From Proales similis (taxonomy: Eukaryota; Rotifera; Eurotatoria; Ploima; Proalidae): a DNA stretch of 64,000 nucleotides. The stretch spans positions 560,501 through 624,500 of the forward strand of contig JAGVRJ010000010.1 in the NCBI GenBank assembly GCA_019059635.1, in the 5' to 3' direction. Positions 55,609 through 64,000 of this stretch are shown here, in pieces. Position 1 is the first letter of the stretch; each line of letters begins with the position of its first letter. The translations under genes and the position numbers were made by a program. The notes below the pieces were generated by a model, which saw nothing but the letters and a program-made list of their open reading frames with translations, was not told the origin of the DNA and did not search any database.

Positions 55609-56945
55609 CTAGCCGATCATCTCGTTGATCTCCTTTTCGAGGTCTTCGGGGCTGATATTGTCCATGTCTGCGGGCAAATCCTGCTCCCAGTCCGGCTCAT
55701 CTGCTTCAAGGTGGTGATTACTCGCGACGAATTGGGAGGGCACATTCGCGCTGCTTACCTGGTTGGTTTTTTCCGCTGTTTAGTCTAAGTTGCTTCAGGT
55801 TGTTTTGAATTTCCTCGTCGTTCATGTCGTTTTCGAATGAATCGCTGACAAACTCGTTTGTGGTCGCCGCTGCTGTCGCCGCGTTCGATGAGTTGGGCTC
55901 GTTCTCGGTCTGACTCGAATCGCCGTCTTGATTTTCGCGTTCTGCTTGTTATTTGTTTAAAATCGAACAGTAGCAAGGGCGAGATGGGCCAACTTACCAA
56001 TCTTACCGAGTAAATCGGCCTCGAACGACTGCTTGATCAAGTGAACTCGGTAGAAATAGTTGCGCCAAAAGCCCTCCTCACTGATTCTATGCAAAACAAA
56101 CGCGCACAAAAGGCGATAACTTGAATTGAATCGCAGCGCGATGCAAGAGATGGCCAAAATTACTTTGAAGGAACAAGCTTGAACCGCATCTCCTTGAGGC
56201 GCTCATCTTGAAGAAGAATGGCCGACGCGATCGGAAAGTGGTAGTCATAATCGAACTTGAAATCGACACCGGTCGGTGGACTTCGCAGAAAATTCCTGCT
56301 ATCCTGTTCGAGAAGGGCGCTGAGAGGAGGCAAGCGATTAATGGGTGATTGTTGGGTAATTACGCTCGAGAGGTCGATGATTTCGTCGCGGAGTTTAGAC
56401 TCGTTGGGAAAGCCGACCCAGGGAGCGATGCCGATCTCTTCGCGATTCTCAGACATTCGCTTCTCGTTGATGAATTTCTCGTTCTCCTTGGCAAAGTCGC
56501 CGATGATCGAGTTCTTCTCGATCGCGTCCTTCAGCTGATTGGCCTTTTGCATAACACTGGACGAGGCGGTTTTCAGCGCGCTTGTCGACGCATTGCCAAA
56601 CGAGAAGAGCATGTTGCCCAGATTGCTGCCGAGCTCTTTGGCCTGGTCAAGAGCCTTCTGCGGGTCGAGGTCGATGCCGCCGGCGCCGATTCCACTTTTG
56701 GTCTCTGATCCCTCGGCCTCCGTAGATGTGGTCGCCTGCTGCGATCCATCTTCAACTGTGTGGCCGGCTTCTTTCGCAGCCAAGTCACTCGCTCCTGTTT
56801 CGTTGCTCTCTTCCAACTTTCCATTTTCACTCTCTTCCTGATTCTTGCTCAATATGTTGCCAAGATTGGCCACGTTCACTGTCGGGATCGACTGCTGAAC
56901 ATTTTGCACGCTCGTATTGAGCCAATTTGTGAACGAGTTTAGCAT
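55609..56945 (-). CDS. SYAP1: Synapse-associated protein 1, BSD-domain protein
   Basis: Four exons (56945-56164, 56086-55998, 55941-55759, 55703-55609) encode 382 residues. SYAP1 (Sap47 in flies) is a BSD-domain protein tied to synaptic function and to AKT phosphorylation by mTORC2. The N-terminal part is amphipathic and acidic. IIGDFAKENEKFINEK and APWVGF lead into the BSD domain: [50 protein letters not shown] and HLIKQS. The end DEPDWEQDLPADM followed by a short acidic helix matches the family C-terminus. Introns are 55-77 nt, and all phases agree. Length is slightly above the vertebrate form because of an Ala/Thr/Asn-rich linker. Confidence 0.93.
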
Positions 56946-58030
56946 CTTGCTGTTGTTGTTGTTGTTTTTCGCTTAAATAGATCTGCGTAAAAAGTCGTTT
57001 TCATCAAACAAACTAAATAAAACGCTTTTCAAACAAATATGAAAACAAAGAGAAAAGTTTGAATGCCCGAGCCCAAAGCGAATGAATAAAAGGAACAGGG
57101 AGGAGAGACGAAGGGGAGCGGGCCAGAATGAATGCCGGCTGCATGGGAATAAATAGTCAAGCCAGTCATCGTCAGAGCAGTGATAGATGCAGCGACAATA
57201 GCAGCGGCAATGAATGCTGAGGCAATGAGTGAAAATTATTATGCCAGTTTCTCTCTCTCCTACTTTTGCATGATTCAAGTCGAGAGAATGTTGAACGTCG
57301 CCGCATTAACATATAAATTGCAAATCGTATGAAAATAAAATTCGCAATTGAGACAACCTGATCAGATCAATAGAGATTCCGGAGAATCGGGTCTGCCAAG
57401 GCGTGGATGCTCTTCGACCAAAATGAATGCGTCCTTGTGCCAGCAATTATGTTAACCGCTTCGGCAACAGCGGAATAAGGAGAAAAAAAAGGCAAAAATC
57501 CGAAGTTGTTCAACAATCAGTTTGAGTTTTAGAAAGAGGCTCTTTGTGTAGGCGAGCACTCGTCGGCAAACAGAGTTTGGTGCGTGCGAGTTTTGAAACA
57601 TGTAAATGGAGACAGCGTTGTATTGCTTGTCTGCGTGTTTCCATTCTGGTCGCTTCAGAGTGCAGGCAAACGAGCCAACAGCGGCAATCAGCCTCAAACA
57701 GAAAATAAAAGGCGAAAGCAATGACAACTGTCGACAACGAGCCAGTTTGCACCATATTTCAATTGCTTAATGAATTCTACACGAAGCCGTCATTAGCTCT
57801 TGTCATTTCATTAACGAGCAGCTCGTCTTGTCGAAGGCTCTAACCGGCTTGTGAGCGTGTTGACTCATTTGCCACTGCTTTCTGTCTGCTTCGTGGTCTC
57901 TGCTTATCGCAGAATTCTGCTCCCTCGTTTTCTATTCAAACAAGCAGACGAAACAATGCAAATGTTTACTGTAGGCTTTATTAATGACTTGTTCCACAAC
58001 TTTCCTGCTGTCGGTGTCCTCCTCCAAGCG
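56946..58030. other. SYAP1 promoter region and 3' flank of MANSC-like gene
   Basis: About 1.1 kb with the - strand poly(A) signal of the MANSC-like gene at 57982-57977. Frames at 56973-57278 and 57452-57755 are low-complexity or unsupported. No gene is seen. Confidence 0.4.
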
Positions 58031-59139
58031 CTACTCAGACATGTTTCTTGAGCTCATATTGGACAGCTCGAGTCGATCGTATTCGCGTCGTCTATGAGCT
58101 CGTAGACAATAGCCGATCGAGCTGACTGCCACCACTGTGCTCATTAGAACTCCGACCGCCAGACTTATTGACAAAAACAGGCGCGACTTTGTGTCTAGTG
58201 ATCTTTCATTCGGCAAAAAGTCTTGGCCAAATTTGAACTCAATTTCATTCTCTTCTGTCACAGTTGTTTCCCTTCTAGCGGTCGTTGTTGTTGTATCCGA
58301 GGATATTTGGGACGTGAGAATAGCGGACGGCCTCTCCTGGCTGGTCGTTGTGAAAGCCGTTTGAACTAGGCTGCTTAAGCTGCTTGAATCTTGGGCTGAA
58401 CTTGAATCGTTCGTAGCAAAGAGAACCAAAGAATCGGTCGTATCTGGCAAGGTCGAGATCTCATCCGGACCAATGCTCGTCGAATTGACCACTCCAGAGT
58501 ATTCTAGTTGGCTCGCATTTGGCATCGAACTGAATGCCGTAATGTTTGAGTTCAATGTCTGATCCGCCTCGGTAGTTGCGGTTGAATTGAACAAGTCACT
58601 AGGCAGCAAATCAGAAGTGCTGTTCCAACCTGTCTCTGTTGTGTTTTGAGTGAATTGAGTCAGAGGACCTTGGTCCAGTTGACGCCTTATTCTCTTGGCT
58701 CTGTCATCATTCAGAACATCAAACGGACAGTGTTGGCCACAGTCATACAAGTCGCACTTGTTTTCCAGAGGCTCGTACACAAATAAGTCGCATTCTTATC
58801 AAATACAAGGCTATTTACTCAAATTGTCGCTGCCAGCATTTCAAAGCAATTACCCGAGCTCTGGTTGCAACATTCGAAACGGCACCTGGCCAAATTGAAA
58901 GAAGAATTCACCGACGAGCTGATTTTGTCAAGCGTACTGTTGTCACTTAAACCGATTGAGAGTTCTAACAGCAGCTCGGCGAGTTTAAACTCAAGTTCTA
59001 GCTGCTGCTTAGCATCAGATGCCTTGTAGCACCATGAAGCGACCAGCTCTTGTTCAGGCGCTGGCAGACTTTTGACTGGCCAATACAAGCTTGACAAAAG
59101 CCAAACAAGAAGAGAGAAAATTTTTAGAAAATGGTGCAT
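58031..59139 (-). CDS. MANSC-like, mucin-stalk membrane protein
   Basis: Two exons (59139-58854 and 58794-58031) encode 349 residues. The signal peptide (FLKIFSLLVWLLSSLYWPV) is followed by an ectodomain with cysteines spaced CRFECC, ECDLFVYEP, KCDLYDCGQHC. This pattern resembles a MANSC domain, a module found in a few animal surface proteins. A basic RAKRIRR site could be cut by furin-like proteases. A long Ser/Thr/Asn-rich stalk with many NxS/T sites leads to one transmembrane helix (LFLSISLAVGVLMSTVVAV) and a short basic tail with RRREYDRLELS. The function is unknown. A - strand AATAAA follows at 57982-57977. The MANSC call is tentative. Confidence 0.7.
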
Positions 59140-59839
59140 TTCTCGAGCTCGAGGTTTGAGTCAAATGCTGAGGAATTGTGCGACATGAGGTTGGCCTGCA
59201 TGCGGCGCCATGTTTAAGGCCAGATCGAATCAATTTAAATATTTGGCGCCGAGCACATTAGCCGAGCGGCAAGAGTGGAGTCATGTGTTGGTGGCAAGAG
59301 CGAGTCGGCACTTGTCTTTCAAGATTCTTTTATTTTCGTCGAATTGACGCAATCCAGAATGGACATGAATGTGTTCGCTTGATGCCATTTGATGATCGAA
59401 TCGAAATTCATTCAAGTCCTTTCTCTCCTTTCATTGGCTTTGTAGTTCAATGTTTAAAGAGGAGATAGATCAGCGGCCGCCTACACGCAAATTGAATCGC
59501 AACTCGATTGAAAGTCCGATTGAAAATGGATGCGAGCAGAGAGGAGGAAGAAGAAGGGAAAGAGCTCAAACTGAATTAAAATAAAGAGAGAGAGAAAGAG
59601 AGGGGAAAAAGAGCGAGAGGCTGTGAACACGCTCTAGACGAAAGTAAACATGCAGTGAGGACTGAATGTGTCTCTCAATGCTAACATTCAGCCGCCTCGT
59701 GTGTGTGCAGCGTGTGTCGATTGAGAGCACATTGCAAAACGGGACGAGAAGAAGTAGATGAAATATGATGCAATAGTTTGTATTCAAAAATCGGCGGCAA
59801 GAAGCCAATATTGACGAATTTGTGAAGCGTTTAGAAAAC
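59140..59839. other. Divergent intergenic region before MCT5
   Basis: This 700-bp gap lies between the MANSC-like gene (-) and MCT5 (+). It has a GA-rich run at about 59584-59620 and an acceptor-like gcgtttag seven bases before the MCT5 start. No gene is supported. Confidence 0.4.
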
Positions 59840-61617
59840 ATGTCGTATAAGGTAGTTCCACCCGACGGCGGCTATGGCTGGGTAGTTCTAATGGCCTGCT
59901 TTGTGAGTTGAATTTATTCTTTCGTTCGGCTCTCGGTCTAATCTAGCCTTCTTCATTGACCTGCTTCATCGCTGTCTAGTTGATAAGCTTTTTGATTGAC
60001 GGATGCATGTATTCAATCGGCCTCTTCATCAATAACATTCAAGAGAACTTTCAAGTGTCCGAAAAGGCCACCAGTCTCATCCCAAGTCTTCACACTGGCT
60101 TCTTGTTCTGCAGTGGTGTGTGCTCGTTTTTAATTTCACTCTCTCTCTCTAAAGCGTGTGATTAGACAATCTTGTCTAGGTCCTCTCGTATCTGGCTTGT
60201 CCGGTCGACTCGGCATCCGCAAAGTGGTGATGGGCGGTGCGCTGGTCACCGGCGCAGTTTACATTTCTTGTGCGTTCGCCCCCAACATTTACTTCCTGTA
60301 CGTCATCTACGGAGTGATCGGAGGTACAGGCTCTTTTGCTTTCAACCGTCGAAAATAAACAATGCAATTGAATTAGGAATCTCGACCGGATGCACCTACA
60401 TTGCTTCCCTGATCATCATCGCCGACTATTTTGACAAGAAAAAGGGCATCGCCACGGGTGTGTGCATGGCAGGCACAGGTAGCACTCAAACTCGGACCGC
60501 TCTCTCAGCCTAGAGTGAAATGGCTTAACTTCCCAAGGCGTTGGCACTTTTGGTCTGGCCTCTTTGATTAGTCTGCTAATCGATTACTTTGACTGGCGAT
60601 TGACATTCATCGTGCTCGGCTGCTTGCTGTGGCAATGCTGTGTACTCGGAGCTCTGCTCAAGCCGGCGCCTCGTGTCAAGGTTGTCGATGACGAGTAAGT
60701 CGGTTTTGGTCCCGTTCTTGTCCCTTGCTCTTCAATCAAACTGGCCTCTTGTCAACAAGAATCACCAAAACTCATATTGAGCCGATTTCCACGTTCCACG
60801 GCAGCACCCTGAGCATCTCCAAGCCAGACAAGGAGCTCGAAGAGGAGTCGGAGTCGATTGGCCAGGTTGTTATCAACATCATCAAAGAGATGACCGACGT
60901 GCGCCTGCTGGTCAAGAACTTGAACTTCTTCCTCATCACAATGGCTGCTCTAATTCTGTTCGGCGGCTATTTCATTACGTTCATCTATTTGCCCAAGAGA
61001 TTTGTTCAGCTCGATCTGAAAAATCCGCAGTCGTACATCTCTACCATCGGCCTGATAAACATACCGGCTCGTTTGGTGTTCGGTTTCCTGGCCGACATGG
61101 GCTTCCTGACAGCCACCGACTTGAACTCGATCTGTGTTGTGCTCTTGGCAGTCTCGGTGTCTTTGTTCGGATTCATGAAGAACTATGCTCTTCAGGCAGT
61201 CTACAGCGTCTTGTTTGGCATCGGAACCGGTAAATTGCGCGAACCGAATTCGACCCAAGCACTTTTATCCACTATGCTCTTAATCAGCTGGCATGAACTG
61301 CTTGACCACTTCGTATTTGATCGAGATTGTGAAACTGGACAATTTTTCCAACGCGATGGGCATCATAAACCTGTTCCGTGGCATAGGCTGCTTCGTGGGT
61401 CCGATAATTGCAGGTAAATTAACTTCTAATTGGGTCTTGTCTGCTCATGGTCACAACTGACTTGAAATAAAAAGGACAGCTCTATGACAGCTCCAAGGAC
61501 GTGATGAGCACATTTTACTTTTCGGCCGCCATGTTCGTTGTCGGGTCGGTTCTGTCCGTGTTCACAAGCATTGGCCTGAGAATTAAGAGCAAAGCGGCCG
61601 AGAGCAACGAGCCCTAA
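59840..61617 (+). CDS. SLC16/MCT-type transporter, paralog 5
   Basis: Eight exons (59840-59902, 59980-60115, 60180-60323, 60377-60478, 60538-60694, 60760-61229, 61288-61413, 61475-61617) encode 446 residues. PPDGGYGWVVL, DYFDKKKGIATGVCMAGTG, LINIPARLVFGFLAD and LFRGIGCFVGPIIAG define the family. Exon lengths 136, 144, 102, 157 and 470 are identical to those of MCT2, so these two form one subgroup even though three - strand genes and two other MCTs lie between them. The N-terminal cytoplasmic part is very short. AATAAA lies at 61874-61879. The substrate is unknown. Confidence 0.92.
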
Positions 61618-62209
61618 GTAAAAGCGCCACACTCGCAAACGACCGTCCACATAGCCAAAATGCAGTCGAACTATCACACTCTATTAGCTTCGTCTTCATC
61701 TGCCGGCGCCATGAACCGAAGCTCAAATCAAAAGCCTTCTCAAACTGCCGCTCGCATTTTTACTTGATTTATATCGTTTGTTTATTTGTTGTTTGTTTAT
61801 TGTAGTCCAGAATGGCCTGCACTTAGAATATGATTGACCAGAAGTGTTCGGTGATTTTAGCCAAAGAAAAATGAATAAAAAATGCTGCTGAAATCAACTG
61901 TGGCCTCAGAGTGTTTGGTTCTCGTTTAGCCAGTTTATTTAAGCTTAAATAGAGTATATTCATAGATTTGTACAAATTTGATTTAAAATTAATAAGAAAA
62001 CATTGATCCTCTAGAGGAAGGAAGGCAAAGAGGAAATAACGATGAGAAGCAATTTGGTTGAACGAGCGAAGCTTGAACCTGAAGCGGAATGATTCAAGCA
62101 AATTAAAGGAGTCTGGTCTGCAGGTCTGGCTGTCTGCCTGTTTCTGGTTGCCTTTCTCTGGCTGGCTGGCTAGCTTCTACAATCAATTTGGGGGGAGAAA
62201 GACAAGAGG
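61618..62209. other. MCT5-Homer convergent 3' region
   Basis: Convergent 3' UTRs meet here. The MCT5 AATAAA is at 61874-61879 on + and a TTTATT (AATAAA on -) for Homer is near 61933-61938, so the two transcripts may overlap slightly. No gene is seen. Confidence 0.45.
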
Positions 62210-63282
62210 TTAGAACTCGCTGACGAGCTCTTTGAGTTTGTCACGCAGCTCGAGCAGTTCGTTCAGTTTTGAATCGTAGGCATGCACCAACTGGGCGAGA
62301 TTCTCTTTTAGCTTTGGATCGCTCGAGTGCGACGAGTTGCGATTGAACGACGACGACGATGAAGATATCTCGTCCAGGTCCATTCCGCTGCTTAACTTGG
62401 ACGAAGACGTCTTGAGCCGGTTGCATTCGTCTTTGTAAAAGGCCAGCTGCTTTTTCCATTCGTCAATGTTGTTGTGACTATCTTGCAGGGCGCTCGTCAG
62501 TCTCATGTTGTTCGTCTTTATCACGTGCATCTCCTCTTCGAGTCGGCGCAAATTGGCGTTTGATTGTGCCAACGCTTGACGCAGTTTCTCTGTGTCGTTT
62601 CGATTTCTCTCCGTATCAACGCTCACCTCCTCGACTATTGACTTGAAATGTTCACTTTTATTGGTTTACTTTGTTTGTTTACACGTCGGCCTCTATTTAC
62701 TTACAATGCGATTTGTGCTGCTTATCTCACAGCTATTGCTACGCTCGTGAAGGCGGCCAACTTGAGCGCCTCTCGTCAACTCTTTTATCTCTTTGAACTT
62801 GTCGACAAACTGGCCCAAAAGAATTATGACCTCCAACTCACAACCGATCACACACAGCTGATCCACTTACCTTGTTCAGCTCCGAGTCGTTGGCAAAGCC
62901 CAGACCGTAGACAAGATTCAGCTTGTAGTCGATCCATTGACCGAATTTCTGCGATGTCTTGGTGAAGGTCATTCGAGGTGTAACAATGCTGTTTATCAAT
63001 GCCTGCAAGTCGCGATTTGTAAACCAGCCAGCCGACTCGAATGGAGCGAATCTCTCACCTTTGTGCCTTCGACCGACACTATTCTGTAGATGTTCTTCAA
63101 CGGATCGTGGAATATTTGAACATTGACGCCGGTGGTGCTCAACGGAATCCACGATTTCTTCAACTCTGGCTCTAACTGGAACACATGTGCTCGACACGAG
63201 AATAAGGGCTGCTCCCTGATTAAGGAGCGGTTTTAGGTGCGCCTAGAGTCAAATGAAAACAACAAACAGTGACCTACCCCAT
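62210..63282 (-). CDS. HOMER: Homer postsynaptic scaffold protein
   Basis: Homer links metabotropic glutamate receptors, IP3/ryanodine receptors and Shank through its EVH1 domain and tetramerises through a C-terminal coiled coil. Five exons (63282-63278, 63215-63059, 63002-62871, 62809-62705, 62641-62210) encode 276 residues. The first coding exon has only five bases (ATG GG). The EVH1 domain runs [50 protein letters not shown] and [19 protein letters not shown], including the aromatic residues that bind PPxxF ligands. The second half is coiled coil ending [18 protein letters not shown], matching the family end. The linker and coiled coil are shorter than in vertebrates (276 against about 354 residues). 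All exon phases agree. Confidence 0.93.
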
Positions 63283-64000
63283 ACTACGGCTTCTGACTGA
63301 CGAGCTTGAGGACAGCTAAGATCTAGGTAGGAATGGAAATGAAGCTGAGGGCTAAGTAAATTCAAACGAGCGCACAAGTAATTAAATGAGTTAATGAGAG
63401 CCGGTCGCCGGTCGAGCAAGTTGAGACGCGCGGATTAACTTTATCTCTCTAGTCTAAGCTGCGTCGCCAACATCATTATGCCTTCAACATTTCAACTATG
63501 ACGCAAAATGAAAATGAGATGAAAACATATTTTTTTTCTCTCTCTCTCTCTCTCGTTTTTTTTGGTTGTTAGCAGTCAGAATTTGAATTGAATTGAAACT
63601 AATAATTTATGAAAATCAAGCCGCCCGTCAGGATTAGTGAACAGAGAATAAGGTTTAAATACGGGTGGCAGAGAGAGAGAGAAAGAGAGAAAGAAAGAGA
63701 GCGTGCGCGCGAGTCACAGAGAATTAAAGAGAATGGAGAGAGCGCGGACGAAAATTAGCCAGCGGGCTGACGGACGGACGCTAAATAAGTTGCGGTCAAT
63801 ATGGTCCTAACGTGAACTAAAGAGTGCACTACACGTTCAACTAAGTCCGGTATGGACAAACTAGTCACGTAACTGCGTTCATTAGATCTCAAATGTTCAC
63901 GCGCGCGTTCCAATTATACGCAATTAATGAGGCAAGCGGCTTGTGAGAGCACTCGCGTACCCGACCGTTCTTACTCACCCTGCATAGACGAGCAAACGCA
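63283..64000. other. Upstream flank of Homer
   Basis: This stretch contains a CT repeat at about 63538-63555, a GA-rich run at about 63669-63703 and otherwise unremarkable sequence, probably the Homer promoter and 5' UTR. No gene is supported before the window ends. Confidence 0.4.

Noticed and set aside
1-64000. tRNA, rRNA, snRNA, CRISPR, IS or retroelement genes
   Set aside because: No cloverleaf, rRNA motif, direct-repeat array, transposase, integrase or reverse transcriptase was recognised by reading. A tRNAscan/RepeatMasker run would be the decisive check.

Overview
The window is nuclear DNA of an animal with a very compact gene layout. Animal origin is shown by clear relatives of Hippo/MST, AKT with a PH domain, M-Ras, Homer, claspin, DUSP8/16, a CAP/ShKT secreted protein and SLC16 transporters. 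The standard genetic code fits every gene. Introns are mostly 45-70 nt and genes lie on both strands, often within 100-600 bp of each other. There are many short (CT)n/(GA)n and (GT)n tracts. The sequence alone does not fix the phylum; a small-genome invertebrate is all I would claim. I recognise no bacterial, viral, CRISPR, rRNA, tRNA or transposase feature. All gene names come from recognising protein motifs; no database was searched. Exon limits come from GT/GC...AG signals, phase and protein continuity.

Layout. (1) 0.4-5 kb: SNRPF and Rab11 on +, then two secreted-protein genes on - (a small six-cysteine peptide and an FN2-CAP-EGF/ShKT protein). (2) 5.8-15.3 kb: intronless EIF4A3 (-), AKT (-) divergent from a NEK11-like probable pseudokinase (+), Hippo/MST (-) and the MFSD10 transporter (-). 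(3) 16.3-22.2 kb: M-Ras, claspin, LRRC72-like and a small membrane protein, all +. (4) 22.7-26.7 kb: a DOMON-SEA single-pass membrane protein whose second intron holds a complete intronless CAPS2-like gene on the same strand. (5) 27-37.6 kb: CCDC89-like (-), DUSP8/16-like phosphatase (-), two unrecognised genes (one on each strand) and a NEK4/NEK1-type kinase (-). (6) 40.2-61.6 kb: five SLC16/MCT-type transporter genes on +, separated by 1.3-2.6 kb gaps; between the fourth and fifth lie three - strand genes (MCMDC2, SYAP1 and a MANSC/mucin-like membrane protein). (7) 62.2-63.3 kb: Homer (-).

There is no operon-style functional unit. Themes that recur are growth and size signalling (Hippo, AKT, M-Ras, DUSP8/16), cilia/cell-cycle/meiosis genes (NEK4-type, NEK11-like, CCDC89, LRRC72, CAPS2, MCMDC2, claspin) and a locally expanded MCT family. 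The most unusual points are the same-strand nested gene, a conversion-like tract shared by two MCT paralogs across an intron, GC-AG introns at the same position in two MCT paralogs, a NEK11-like kinase lacking catalytic residues, and an AKT with a long tail after its hydrophobic motif.
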